This document shows positions 1 through 8,876 of a DNA stretch of 64,000 nt, in pieces. Position 1 is the first letter of the stretch, and each line of letters starts with the position of its first letter. Origin of the DNA: Aldersonia kunmingensis (GTDB lineage: Bacteria; Actinomycetota; Actinomycetes; Mycobacteriales; Mycobacteriaceae); the NCBI RefSeq assembly GCF_001646865.1, contig NZ_LRRB01000230.1, positions 1-64,000 on the forward strand. Direction: 5' to 3'. The notes under the pieces are model-generated. The model had not been told where the DNA came from, did not search any database, and saw only the letters and a list, made by a program, of their open reading frames with translations. The position numbers and the translations under genes were made by a program.

Positions 1-678
1 GAACGAGTCCACCCCGGTGCGGCGCTCGACAATGCTGCGCTCGGCCGCGTCGTCTTGGTAGGAGATGGCAATCCGGCACAGCCTGTCGTACACCGACGTG
101 GAAAGCCGTGTGGTGCCGACGTTGTCGTACGGGTTCATCGAGGCCACCATCCGAAAGGTCGGGAGTGCGGTGACGGTCCCGACCCGCGGCACCGAGATCC
201 GGCGCTCGGCCATCGCCGTGAGGAGCGTGTTGACCGTGTCCTCGGGAGTGCGGTTGAACTCCTCCACATAGAGGAAGCCGCCGGTGCGCATGGCTTCGAT
301 GAGCGGCCCGGCGACGAAATTGTCCGGCGAATAGTCCTCGCGCAGCACCTTGGCTGGGTTGTGGTGGCCGATCAGCCGGCTCGGAGTGAGGTCGGCATTG
401 CCTTCGACGAACTGCAGCCCAATGCCCCAGGCGTCGGTAATCGCATGCAGCAGTGTGGTCTTCGATGTCCCCGGTGGACCTTCGAGCAGCACGTCACGAC
501 CGGCAGCGACCGCCGCGAGCAGCATGTCGAGTTCGTGTTCGCGCCCGACGACCGCGGCCGCGACCCGTGCCCGCATATCGCGTACGGCCGCACCGCTCTC
601 ACCGATTGCGCGGGGCGCATCTGCCGCGCCGGTGTTGTCGATCAATGTGAGTCCCTCGTGTGTCCCGTTGCGCGTCAT
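1..678 (-). CDS. MoxR-family AAA+ ATPase (partial, C-terminus beyond window)
   Basis: AAA+ ATPase of the MoxR group, which act as chaperones, usually with a VWA-domain partner. In the 226 visible codons I see Walker A GPPGTSKTT (about residues 67-75), Walker B LYVEEFN (136-142) and a sensor-1 Asn in SMNPYDN (about 182). The lid domain runs off the left edge. The ATG overlaps the TGA of the SDR gene upstream (ATGA), so the two are probably co-translated. The substrate is unknown; a VWA partner just outside the window would be expected. Confidence 0.9.
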   Translation of the reverse strand, partial: MTRNGTHEGLTLIDNTGAADAPRAIGESGAAVRDMRARVAAAVVGREHELDMLLAAVAAGRDVLLEGPPGTSKTTLLHAITDAWGIGLQFVEGNADLTPSRLIGHHNPAKVLREDYSPDNFVAGPLIEAMRTGGFLYVEEFNRTPEDTVNTLLTAMAERRISVPRVGTVTALPTFRMVASMNPYDNVGTTRLSTSVYDRLCRIAISYQDDAAERSIVERRTGVDSF

Positions 679-1511
679 TTGACACCCGCCCCGGCATCGA
701 CCGGCAGCTGCACGCCGGTGACATAGCGGGCCGCATCGCTGACCAGCCAGAGAATCGCGTTGCTGATGTCGGCGGCCTCCACCCATTTCACGGGGATGAG
801 GTTCGACCGCTGGAAGCCGGCGCCCACGTCCTCGGTGGTAGCGGTGCCCTCGGGCAGGTCGGGCCGGAACATGTCGTAGGTGTGCTGGTTGTGGATCATG
901 TCGGTGTTCACGCTGGTCGGGTTGACCGCGTTGACGCGGATATGGAACGGCGCCAACTCGATTGCCAGCGTCTTCACCAGACCGGTGAGCCCGTGCTTCG
1001 CTGCTGCGTAGTGACCGAGGTTCTGCGCGGCCCTGAGCCCGGCCGCAGAACTGGTCACGACGATTGCGCCGCCGCGTTCGTTGCGCTTCAGGTGCGGCAC
1101 CGAGGCGCGCACAGTCTTGAAGACGCCAGACAGGTTGACGTCGATCATGTCGTCCCACATGTCGTCGGACATCTCGGCCACCGGGCCGAAGGTCGCGATG
1201 CCGGCGTTGGCGCAGACGATGTCGAGCCGACCCAAGCGCGCGACGCCCTCGTCGACGGCCGCATTTATCGCCGCGGTGTCACGAACATCGGCCTCCTGGG
1301 CGACGATCTTCCGCCCGAACGACTCGACGAGTTCGACAGTTTCGGCAAGGTCGTCCGGGGTTGCGAGCGGATAGGCCACCGAGTCGATTTGCTTGCAGAT
1401 GTCCACCGCGATGATGTCGGCGCCCTCCTGGGCGAGCCGGATTGCGTGGCTTCTGCCCTGCCCCCGCGCCGCACCAGTAATGAAGGCAACCTTGCCGTCG
1501 AGCTGACCCAT
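675..1511 (-). CDS. Mycofactocin-coupled short-chain dehydrogenase/reductase
   Basis: NAD(P)-dependent SDR of 278 residues. The nucleotide-binding motif is TGAARGQGRSHA (about residues 12-23). The RGQGRSHA form is typical of the mycofactocin-associated SDR subfamily, which holds its nicotinamide cofactor tightly and passes electrons to mycofactocin. Catalytic Ser (VVTSSAAG) and YAAAK are present, as is the NAG motif (CANAGIA). I chose the ATG giving MGQLDGKVAFITG because the longer frame adds a low-quality leader. The substrate is probably a small alcohol or terpenoid alcohol (carveol dehydrogenase-like), which is inference. No mycofactocin biosynthesis genes are in the window. The gene leads into the MoxR gene. 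Confidence 0.88.
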   Translation of the reverse strand: MGQLDGKVAFITGAARGQGRSHAIRLAQEGADIIAVDICKQIDSVAYPLATPDDLAETVELVESFGRKIVAQEADVRDTAAINAAVDEGVARLGRLDIVCANAGIATFGPVAEMSDDMWDDMIDVNLSGVFKTVRASVPHLKRNERGGAIVVTSSAAGLRAAQNLGHYAAAKHGLTGLVKTLAIELAPFHIRVNAVNPTSVNTDMIHNQHTYDMFRPDLPEGTATTEDVGAGFQRSNLIPVKWVEAADISNAILWLVSDAARYVTGVQLPVDAGAGVK

Positions 1512-1646
1512 ACGCCGGACTCCCCTGTCGAACATCGCGTGCCGTGGAGCTTGTGATCTCGGTCTCAAGTTATGTCATCGAGTGCCAAAACGAAAGGATT
1601 CCCCGCATGGGGGCGTCGTTTACGATGTGCGCACCCGCCCGGAAAG

Positions 1647-2525
1647 ATGTTTGCACTGGTCATGAGTTCCGCAGCAGACCTGCTCCGCCCCCGCGACAGC
1701 GACGCCGTGCGCGCCGAACTGCGCCGGCTCGCGGACACGGGGGCGGCACCTGTGCTCTTCGGTGGCGAGGTCCGCGCCACCGACATGCTCATGCTCTCGG
1801 AGTTCTTCGGCACCCGGACCAGCGGATTACGCGGGCTCCTCGTGGCGCCCGATTCCGGACTTGGCGGCCAGGCCGTGGCCTCGCGTCGCCCGTTCGCGGT
1901 CAGCGATTACGCCGGCGCCCGGTCGATCACCCACCACTACGACCGGCCCGTCACCGGCGAAGGAATCCGGGCCGTCCTGGCGGTGCCCGTGATCGTCGAG
2001 GGGTCGGCGCGGGCCGTGATCTACGCCGCCGATCGCAGATCCGGCCCGATCGGCGATCGCGCCGCGGACCTCATGGTGCAAGCGAGTCGCCGGCTCTCCA
2101 CCGAGATCGCCATCCGCGACGAGGTCGACCGCCGGTTGCGGATGCAGACCGCCCACTCGGTCGCCCAACGCACAAGCAGGCCCGGCGCCGAGGAGTTGCG
2201 CGCGATCCACGGCGAGCTGCGCGCGATTGCGACCGGTCTCCCGCAGCCCGAACGCGGTCGACTACAAGACATCACCGCCCGGCTGGCTGCGTTGACCTCG
2301 CCCGAGTCGATGGTGGACACAGCCGGAGACATCGGTCTGTCTCCTCGCGAACTCGATGTGCTTGCGCAGATCGCGCTCGGCGCCACCAACGCCGAGGCCG
2401 CCGCACGGCTCGCGGTGCGACCCGAGACGGTGAAGAGCTACCTTCGCTCGGCGATGGGCAAGCTCGGCGCACGCACCCGGCACGAGGCCGTAGTGCTCGC
2501 GCGGCACGCCGGCTTGCTTCCGTAG
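1647..2525 (+). CDS. GAF domain LuxR-family transcriptional regulator
   Basis: A 292-residue DNA-binding regulator. The N-terminal two thirds look like a GAF sensor (residues about 30-165, including AVLAVPVIVEGSARAVIYAA). The last 65 residues form a LuxR-type helix-turn-helix, LSPRELDVLAQIALGATNAE followed by VRPETVKSYLRSAMGKL. It is transcribed away from the SDR gene, with 135 bp between the starts, so it may control that operon (inference). Start choice is uncertain: ATG at 1647 or 1662 both precede the conserved part, and neither has a strong ribosome binding site. Confidence 0.8.
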   Translation: MFALVMSSAADLLRPRDSDAVRAELRRLADTGAAPVLFGGEVRATDMLMLSEFFGTRTSGLRGLLVAPDSGLGGQAVASRRPFAVSDYAGARSITHHYDRPVTGEGIRAVLAVPVIVEGSARAVIYAADRRSGPIGDRAADLMVQASRRLSTEIAIRDEVDRRLRMQTAHSVAQRTSRPGAEELRAIHGELRAIATGLPQPERGRLQDITARLAALTSPESMVDTAGDIGLSPRELDVLAQIALGATNAEAAARLAVRPETVKSYLRSAMGKLGARTRHEAVVLARHAGLLP

Positions 2526-2529
2526 CGGA

Positions 2530-3732
2530 TCAACGCGTAATCCGCCGGTTGCGCGTTACTGCGTAGGCGCCGAGCCCGACCGCAATGACAACGACCCCGG
2601 CGACAACCGAGCTGAGCGGCAACGCGAACGCCAGGGTCAGGCAGCCGAGCATTCCGAATATGGGCACAACCCGACTTGGCCGACCTTCCTCGGGCCTGAG
2701 CGTCCACGCTGAGGCATTCGCGATCGCGTAGTACACCAGCACCGCAAACGACGAGAACCCGATCGCGCCACGCACGTCCACGGTGAGAGCGACCACCAAA
2801 ACGATTGCACCGACTGCCAATTCGGCGCGGTGAGGCACCAGGAAGCGTGGATGGACTGCGGCCAGCCCGTGCGGCAGGTGCCGGTCTCGCGCCATCGCCA
2901 GCACTGTGCGCGACACACCGAGCAGCAACGCCAGCAGCGAACCGAGCGCGGCGATCCCAGCACCGATTCGCACGACAGGCGCGAGCCACGATGCACCCGC
3001 CGCGTTCACAACGTCCACGAGAGGCGCGGTGGCCGCAGCAAGTCCGTCCGGCCCGAGCACCGACAACGCGGCGACGGCCACTGCGGCGTAGACGACAAGC
3101 GTGATCGTCAGCGAGAGCGCCACCGCCCGCGGAATCGTGCGGGCAGGCTCGCGGACCTCCTCTCCCAGCGTCGCGACGCGCGCGTACCCGGCGAAGGCGA
3201 AAAACAGCAGCCCGGCGGCCTCGAGCACGCCGCCGGGACGCACACCCTCGCCGACACCCAGGTGGGCGAAATCGGCCGAGTCCGCTCCCGCCGCGGCAAC
3301 GACAACGGCGGCCAGCACACCGAGGACGACGGCGACGATCCCGCGCGTGAGCAGCATCGACTTCTGCACGCCGCGGTAGTTCGCCACCGTCACCGCGACC
3401 ACCGCACCGGCTGCGACAGCGTGCTCGCAACTCGGCCAGAGATAACTCCCGACCGTCAACGCCATCGCGGCGCACGAGGCAGTCTTGCCCACCACGAACG
3501 CCCATCCCGCGAGGTAACCCCACAGTTCGCCGAGGCGTTCGCGCCCGTAGACGTAAGTGCCGCCGGACTGGGGGTACCGCGCAGCCAACCGGGCCGAGGC
3601 GGTGGCATTGCAGTAGGCCACGACCGCGGCCACAGCCAGTGCGATCAGAAGTCCCGAGCCCGCGGCCTGCGCCGCAGGCGCGAGCGCGGCGAAGATGCCG
3701 GCCCCGAGCATGGCGCCGAGGCCGATCGACAC
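2530..3732 (-). CDS. APC-superfamily amino acid permease
   Basis: Integral membrane amino-acid transporter of about 400 residues with roughly ten to twelve hydrophobic segments. The start of helix 1 has the APC signature IGLGAMLGAGIFAALAPAA, and the later FAFAGYARVATLGEEVREPARTIP block is the typical consensus near helix 6. Translation from the only ordinary start in frame (GTG at 3732) puts helix 1 at the very N-terminus. The reading frame stays open upstream and encodes LARRIGLADA, usual for the family, preceded by AGGAG. A rare upstream initiation codon is therefore possible. It lies 43 bp downstream of the VOC gene. The substrate cannot be told from sequence. Confidence 0.85.
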   Translation of the reverse strand: MSIGLGAMLGAGIFAALAPAAQAAGSGLLIALAVAAVVAYCNATASARLAARYPQSGGTYVYGRERLGELWGYLAGWAFVVGKTASCAAMALTVGSYLWPSCEHAVAAGAVVAVTVANYRGVQKSMLLTRGIVAVVLGVLAAVVVAAAGADSADFAHLGVGEGVRPGGVLEAAGLLFFAFAGYARVATLGEEVREPARTIPRAVALSLTITLVVYAAVAVAALSVLGPDGLAAATAPLVDVVNAAGASWLAPVVRIGAGIAALGSLLALLLGVSRTVLAMARDRHLPHGLAAVHPRFLVPHRAELAVGAIVLVVALTVDVRGAIGFSSFAVLVYYAIANASAWTLRPEEGRPSRVVPIFGMLGCLTLAFALPLSSVVAGVVVIAVGLGAYAVTRNRRITR

Positions 3733-3775
3733 GGCGTCGGCGAGGCCGATCCGCCGCGCTAGCTCCTGAATAGCG

Positions 3776-4183
3776 TCAGCTCGCGCTGGAGACGTTCACC
3801 ATCCACGGGATGCCGAACTTGTCGGTCACCTGACCGAATTCGTCGCCCCACATCTGCTTTTCGAGTGGCACGCCGACGACGCCGCCCTCGGAAAGTTTGG
3901 CAAAGTAGCCACGCAGCTCATCTGCGTCGTCGCCGCTGAGGCTGACCGTGATGTTGTCTCCGGGGTTGTGCGACATCCCTTCCGGGGTGTCCGCGCCCAT
4001 GATCGTGTACCCGCTGGGGGTTTCGAGCTGCGAGTGCATGATCAGATTGGCCTGGGCGCCCTCGCCGCCGTATTCGCCGAACGTATTCACAGCCAATTCC
4101 CCGCCGAACACGCTCTGATAGAACTCCATCGCCTGCCGGGCGTTGTCACGGAAGCTCAAGTAGGGGTTGAGACGCGACGCCAT
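3776..4183 (-). CDS. VOC-superfamily (PhnB/glyoxalase-like) protein
   Basis: A 135-residue protein of the vicinal oxygen chelate fold. LNPYLSFRDNARQAMEFYQSVFGG at the N-terminus and DKFGIPWMVNV at the C-terminus are hallmarks of the PhnB-like subfamily. Members are small dimeric metal-dependent or metal-lost proteins and most have no known substrate. It may share a transcript with the permease gene that follows. No specific reaction can be assigned. Confidence 0.85.
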   Translation of the reverse strand: MASRLNPYLSFRDNARQAMEFYQSVFGGELAVNTFGEYGGEGAQANLIMHSQLETPSGYTIMGADTPEGMSHNPGDNITVSLSGDDADELRGYFAKLSEGGVVGVPLEKQMWGDEFGQVTDKFGIPWMVNVSSAS

Positions 4184-4320
4184 GCCTGCTCCTCGGGTTG
4201 TCGAGCACTGGGTTTGTCGAGCATCGTCCGGCGTCGAGCCTAGGCGCTCTCACCGACAGGCGGGAGCACGATTCGAACACCGGCGGCGAGCCGCCAATCA
4301 GCACAGCGATGGGCCGCCTA

Positions 4321-5175
4321 CTAACCGCGGCTGGCCCGTCGGTACCCGATCGCGGCGGGTACCGCGAAGACAACCATCAGACCCAGCGACCACAGGGCAG
4401 TGGCGATCAGCGGCTGGGCAACCGGGCCGCCGAGCGAGAGGCCGCGCATTGCGTCGATCGCATACGACATCGGCTGATGCTGGACGATCGGCTGCACCCA
4501 CTCAGGGTAAGCCGCAAGCGGCACGAAGCCGGTGGAGAAGAACATCAGCAGCGAACTGCCCAGCGAAATCGTCTCCACCAGAGCCTGTTTCGAAGACCAC
4601 ACCGCGACCGCGGTGACCGCGGTGGCGAACGCGAGCCCAAACATCAGCGGCACGCCGAGCAGTGCGATGGCGGCCAGGAAGCCCTGCTCGAACCGGAAGC
4701 CAAGTGCGACACCGACAACCAGAATCACGATGGTGGTGATGAGGATGCGCACGGCCTCGGCGGTGAGGCGCGACATGACACCGGACGCTCGATGCACGGG
4801 CAGCACCCAGAACCGAGCGAGCAGACCGCCGTTGCGCTCACGGCCGAGCGTGACCGCACCTGCGACCGCGCCCGACATCACTCCGACCAGCGCGGTCATG
4901 GGCACCGATCCATACAGCGCGTCATAGCCGGAGAACGACGTGATCTGTCTGCCGAGCACAGTGTTCAGCATGATCAGCAGCAGCGCCGGAAACACGAGCG
5001 ACTGCACCACCGTCATCGGGTCGCGCGACCAGCGGATCAGCAGCCGCTGAGTCTGGATGGCGGTATGCGCGGGCAGCACGCGCAGAGAGCGCTCACCGCC
5101 ACGTCGGGTCGGTCGGGGGAACGATTCCGCCGGGTGGACCCTTTGGGCGACAGTCCTTTCCAGGGTGGTCGTCAT
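4321..5175 (-). CDS. DrrC-type ABC transporter permease (cassette 1)
   Basis: ABC-2 type membrane subunit of 284 residues, with an N-terminal cytosolic stretch and about six membrane helices. The blocks QSLVFPALLLIMLNTVLGRQI and LLMFFSTGFVPLAAYPEWVQPI are typical of the DrrB/DrrC family that exports daunorubicin-like drugs and lipids. It should pair with the preceding permease and ATPase to form one exporter. Its ATG overlaps the TAA of the preceding permease (TAATG). It is the last gene of the minus-strand run that begins with the NRPS, which suggests export of the peptide or of a lipid made with it. Confidence 0.88.
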   Translation of the reverse strand: MTTTLERTVAQRVHPAESFPRPTRRGGERSLRVLPAHTAIQTQRLLIRWSRDPMTVVQSLVFPALLLIMLNTVLGRQITSFSGYDALYGSVPMTALVGVMSGAVAGAVTLGRERNGGLLARFWVLPVHRASGVMSRLTAEAVRILITTIVILVVGVALGFRFEQGFLAAIALLGVPLMFGLAFATAVTAVAVWSSKQALVETISLGSSLLMFFSTGFVPLAAYPEWVQPIVQHQPMSYAIDAMRGLSLGGPVAQPLIATALWSLGLMVVFAVPAAIGYRRASRG

Positions 5176-6026
5176 TACGGCCTCCTCGAGGTCATGTACA
5201 CGGCGAGCGGGGCGAACACCACGATCAGCCCGACAACCCAGGCCAACGGCACGGCCATCACCGACCAGGTGACCGCCCCTGCGGCGGCCGTCGAATCACC
5301 GGCGAGGGCGCGCAGTCCGTACGTGAACTGCGAAATCGGTTGATTTCGAACGAATCCCTGCACCCACTCCGGGAACTGATCGGCCGGCGCGAAGCCCACC
5401 GAGAGCATGCCGAGGATCAGCTGCGGCAGCATCAACGCCTGCGTGGTGGCCTCGGGATTGCGCGACCACGTGCCGAGCACGTCACCGAACAGGCACAGCC
5501 CCAGCCCGATCGCGAGCGCGAAGGCGATGAATCCAACGGTGTGAGCCGGCGGGCCGAAGAACCGGAATCCGATCAGGTAGCCACACACCACCGCCGCGGC
5601 GAGCGAGATGCTGCACCGGATCATGTTGGCGGACATACGCGCCGCAAACGGTACTGCCGAAGGCATGGGCATCGCCCCGAATCGTCGGTTGATGCCCTCT
5701 ACCGCGTCGGTGGCCGCGCGAAACGCCGAGCTGATCGCGGCGAACGCAAGCGCCTGCAACACGATCATCGGCATCAGGAACTGCGCGTAGCTGCTCAGCC
5801 CGGGGCCGAAGATCGTCATCACCGTGTCCAGCGGGATATAGAAGCCCACCGTGAAGACCGCCGGCGCAAGAAGCGAAGTCAGAATCTCGCCGTTGCGCAG
5901 GGTCGGCGCGAGCAGGCGGCGCGTCAGCACCCACCACTGCACCAGCGGATTCGGCCGCTGCCGTGGCGCATGCCGCACCACGTGCCGCTGTGGCGCCGCC
6001 ACGCTCCGGTCGAGGATTGCGGTCAC
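5175..6026 (-). CDS. DrrB-type ABC transporter permease (cassette 1)
   Basis: ABC-2 type membrane subunit of 283 residues. After a short Arg-rich head come WWVLTRRLLAPTLRNGEILTS and about six hydrophobic segments, including SSYAQFLMPMIVLQALAF and LPQLILGMLSVGFAPADQFPEW. It is closely similar to the equivalent gene of cassette 2. GTG start; it overlaps the ATPase stop (GTGA), so translation is coupled. It probably forms a heterodimeric channel with the DrrC-like subunit. Confidence 0.88.
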   Translation of the reverse strand: MTAILDRSVAAPQRHVVRHAPRQRPNPLVQWWVLTRRLLAPTLRNGEILTSLLAPAVFTVGFYIPLDTVMTIFGPGLSSYAQFLMPMIVLQALAFAAISSAFRAATDAVEGINRRFGAMPMPSAVPFAARMSANMIRCSISLAAAVVCGYLIGFRFFGPPAHTVGFIAFALAIGLGLCLFGDVLGTWSRNPEATTQALMLPQLILGMLSVGFAPADQFPEWVQGFVRNQPISQFTYGLRALAGDSTAAAGAVTWSVMAVPLAWVVGLIVVFAPLAVYMTSRRP

Positions 6027-7018
6027 GACGCCACCGCCATACCGGAATCCGCATCGCTCTCGGGGTCGGAAATATGCCCGGTCAGTGACAGGAACACGTC
6101 ATCGAGAGACGGCCGGCGCAGCGCGATATCGACGAGTTCGACACCGGCGACATCTAGTCGGCGCAACGCTTCGGCCAGGGTCCTCGCGCCGTCCGGCGCG
6201 GGCACCGCAATACGGTCCGCACCGACGATCGAGGCGGGGTCGAACCTCGGTGGCAGCAGTGGACCCAGCGCCTCGACAACGTCAGGCAGGCGCTTGAGAT
6301 CCAGCGGCACGACCTCGCAGTAGCTGCCGCCCGTGCGCGACTTGAGCTCGTCTGCGGTGCCCTCCGCAATCACCTCACCGTGGTCGATGACGATGATGCG
6401 GTCACTGAGCGCGTCGGCCTCTTCGAGGTACTGGGTGGTGAGCAGGGTGGTGATGCCCATGCTCTGCAGATTCGCCACCAGATCCCAGACGCCCTGGCGG
6501 CTGCGCGGATCGAGCCCGGTGGTCGGTTCGTCTAGGAAGACCACCTCGGGGCGCACTACGAGGCCGCAGGCGATGTCAATGCGCCGGCGCATGCCTCCCG
6601 AATAGGTCGACACCTTGCGTGCGGCGGCGTGCTCGAGGTCGAACTCACCGATCAACTCGGTGGCCCGCGCTTTGGCCGCAGATTTGCGCAGGCCCATGAG
6701 CCTGCCGAACATCATCAGGTTCTCGAACCCGGTCAACGCCTCGTCGAGCGCGGCGTACTGGCCGGTCAGCATGATCGAGGACCGCACACCCGCCGCCTCG
6801 GTGACGACGTCGTAGCCGGCGACCTCCGCGTACCCGGCATCCGGGCGAACCAGTGTGGACAGGACGTTGACCATCGTGGTCTTGCCTGCGCCGTTGGGAC
6901 CGAGGATGCCCAGCACCTCGCCGGGACTGGCCTCGAACGTGACTCCGCGCAACGCCTGTGTCGCACCGAAGGACTTGTGCACGTCCTCGACGCGGACGGC
7001 GTACCTGTTGTCGGTCAT
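6023..7018 (-). CDS. DrrA-type ABC transporter ATP-binding protein (cassette 1)
   Basis: ATPase subunit (331 residues) of a daunorubicin-resistance-type exporter. Walker A is GPNGAGKTT, the Q-loop is TGQYAAL, the signature is YSGGMRRR and Walker B is VVFLDEPTTGLDPRS. The roughly 90-residue C-terminal domain ending in LRRPSLDDVFLSLTGH is characteristic of DrrA. Only a weak ribosome binding site precedes the ATG. A hairpin lies between it and cassette 2, so it may have its own promoter. Confidence 0.9.
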   Translation of the reverse strand: MTDNRYAVRVEDVHKSFGATQALRGVTFEASPGEVLGILGPNGAGKTTMVNVLSTLVRPDAGYAEVAGYDVVTEAAGVRSSIMLTGQYAALDEALTGFENLMMFGRLMGLRKSAAKARATELIGEFDLEHAAARKVSTYSGGMRRRIDIACGLVVRPEVVFLDEPTTGLDPRSRQGVWDLVANLQSMGITTLLTTQYLEEADALSDRIIVIDHGEVIAEGTADELKSRTGGSYCEVVPLDLKRLPDVVEALGPLLPPRFDPASIVGADRIAVPAPDGARTLAEALRRLDVAGVELVDIALRRPSLDDVFLSLTGHISDPESDADSGMAVAS

Positions 7019-7109
7019 GTGTACTAAATCTGCTCTTCACCAGGGCAATCCGACAGCGCCCCCAGTGCTGACAGTCCGACCCCGAGGGTGCGGGATTCAA
7101 CACCTAGGT

Positions 7110-7130
7110 GTGCGCGGCATGGCCGCGCAC
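7110..7130 (-). terminator. Hairpin between the two exporter cassettes
   Basis: A 9-bp perfect inverted repeat (GTGCGCGGC / GCCGCGCAC) with a 3-nt loop lies 62 bp past the stop of the cassette-2 DrrC gene and before the cassette-1 DrrA gene. It has no T-run, as is common for actinobacterial terminators. It may end or attenuate the NRPS/cassette-2 transcript. Confidence 0.45.
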
Positions 7131-7191
7131 TTCCTCGAGCCGCCGCGCACGCCTGGACATGCGCGGCCACCGGAAATGGTGCGCGGTGGTG

Positions 7192-8046
7192 CTACTTCCG
7201 GCTCGCGCGGCGGTAGCCGATCGCGGCGGGGATCGCGAAGACCACGATCGCGCCGGCGGACCACAGCACTGTCTTGATCAGCGGCGCCTGCACCGGCCCA
7301 CCCAGCGACAGTCCCTTCATCGCGTCGATCGCGCACGTGAGTGGCTGGTTCTCGACGAACGGCTGGATCCACTCCGGGTAGGCGTCGAGCGGCACGAAGC
7401 CGGTGCTGAAGAACATCAGCAGCGAACTACCGAGCGAAATAGCCTCCACCAGTGTCGCTTTCGCGGTGAACAATGCAATCGCGGTCACCATGGTCGCGAA
7501 CGCCAGGCCGAAAAGCAGTGGCACAGCGACGAAGCCGATCGCGGCCGGTATCCCCTGGGTGAATCGGAAACCCAGCACGTATCCCACGGCCACGATCACC
7601 GCGGTGGTCGCCACGATGCGGACACCCTCGGCAAGAATCCTCGAAACCAGACCGGACGCCCGGTGGATCGGCAGCACCCACATGCGTGCCAGCAGACCGT
7701 CATCGCGTTCGCGACCCATCGTTACCGCGCCGGCGATCGAGCCGGACATCACGCCCACGAGCGCGGTCATCGGAACCGTGCCGTACAGCGCGTCGTAACC
7801 GGCGAACGACGAGATCTGGCGGCCCAGCACGGTGTTCAACATGACCAGCAGCAACGCGGGGAAGAACAGTGCCTGAGTGAGCGTCATCGGGTCCCGGGTC
7901 CACCGCCGCAGCAAGCGTTGCGTCTGGATCCAGGAACCCATCGCCAAGGACGCCACCGACCGCTCGCGCACGACGCGGTCCCGGTCCGGGAAACCTTCGA
8001 CCGCGCCCGGAAGTGCCGCGGAATCGGCGCTGCTCAGCGTCGCCAT
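7192..8046 (-). CDS. DrrC-type ABC transporter permease (cassette 2)
   Basis: ABC-2 permease of 284 residues, a close paralogue of the 4321-5175 gene along its full length. Shared blocks include RWTRDPMTLTQALFFPALLL and YDALYGTVPMTALVGVMSG. About six membrane helices. I chose the ATG giving MATLSSADSAALPG because it overlaps the stop of the preceding permease (ATGA), whereas the longer frame runs antisense through that gene's 3' end. It should form one exporter with the next two upstream genes. Confidence 0.88.
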   Translation of the reverse strand: MATLSSADSAALPGAVEGFPDRDRVVRERSVASLAMGSWIQTQRLLRRWTRDPMTLTQALFFPALLLVMLNTVLGRQISSFAGYDALYGTVPMTALVGVMSGSIAGAVTMGRERDDGLLARMWVLPIHRASGLVSRILAEGVRIVATTAVIVAVGYVLGFRFTQGIPAAIGFVAVPLLFGLAFATMVTAIALFTAKATLVEAISLGSSLLMFFSTGFVPLDAYPEWIQPFVENQPLTCAIDAMKGLSLGGPVQAPLIKTVLWSAGAIVVFAIPAAIGYRRASRK

Positions 8047-8876
8047 CACGGCCTCCTCGTGTTGGTCCACACGGTGAGCGGGACGAGCACCACGATCATG
8101 CCGAGCGCCCACGCCAACGGCGGAAACATCAGTGACCACGTAACTTCACCGGCGTTGCCCGAGGTGTCTCCGGCAAATGCCCGGAGCGCGATCACCCATT
8201 GCGACACCGGTTGGTTACGGACGAAACCCTGGATCCACTCCGGGAATTGGTCGGCGGGTGCGAAGCCCACCGACAGCATGCCGAGTATGAGCTGAGGCAA
8301 CATGAGCGCCTGCGTGGTCGCCTCTGGGCTGCTCGACATCGTGCCCAGCAGGTCGGCGCCAACCGACAACGCCGCGCCGACCAGGGCCGCGAACGCAAAG
8401 AAGCCCACAGTGTGCCAAGCCGATCCCTCGAACCGGAACCCGATGATGTAGCCGCACACCACAGCTGCGGCCATCGAGATCACGAAGCGGAATGCCGTTG
8501 CCGACATGCGGGCGCCGAGCGGAACGGCGATCCCGATCGGCATTGCGCCGAATCGACGGTTGATCCCCTCGACCGCGTCGGTGGCGGAGCGGAAGGCCGC
8601 CGAGATCGCGGTGAACGCCAACGACTGCATCACGATCAGTGGCATCAGGAACTGCGCATAGCTGCTCAGCCCGAACCCGAACACCGTCATCACGGTGTTC
8701 AGCGGCAGATAGAACCCCAGCGTGAAAACCGCCGGCGCCAGGATGGACGTGAGCACTTCACCCGAGCGGAAGGTCGGCGCGATCAGCCGTGAGGTCAGCA
8801 CCCACCACTGCTGCGCCTGGGAGGTCTTGGGGCGCGTGGCCGGTAAGCCGGCGGTCAATGCCTCGGCGACGCTCAC
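8046..8876 (-). CDS. DrrB-type ABC transporter permease (cassette 2)
   Basis: ABC-2 permease of 276 residues, paralogous to 5175-6026. It has the same WWVLTSRLIAPTFRSGEVLTS entry and LPQLILGMLSVGFAPADQFPEW loop, then QGFVRNQPVSQW. GTG start overlapping the TGA of the ATPase gene (GTGA). It has about six transmembrane segments and probably pairs with the DrrC-like subunit that follows. Confidence 0.88.
   Translation of the reverse strand: MSVAEALTAGLPATRPKTSQAQQWWVLTSRLIAPTFRSGEVLTSILAPAVFTLGFYLPLNTVMTVFGFGLSSYAQFLMPLIVMQSLAFTAISAAFRSATDAVEGINRRFGAMPIGIAVPLGARMSATAFRFVISMAAAVVCGYIIGFRFEGSAWHTVGFFAFAALVGAALSVGADLLGTMSSSPEATTQALMLPQLILGMLSVGFAPADQFPEWIQGFVRNQPVSQWVIALRAFAGDTSGNAGEVTWSLMFPPLAWALGMIVVLVPLTVWTNTRRP

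Noticed and set aside
4283-4295. Short GC inverted repeat after the cassette-1 DrrC gene
   Set aside because: A stem of only five to six base pairs with no tail is too weak to call a terminator.
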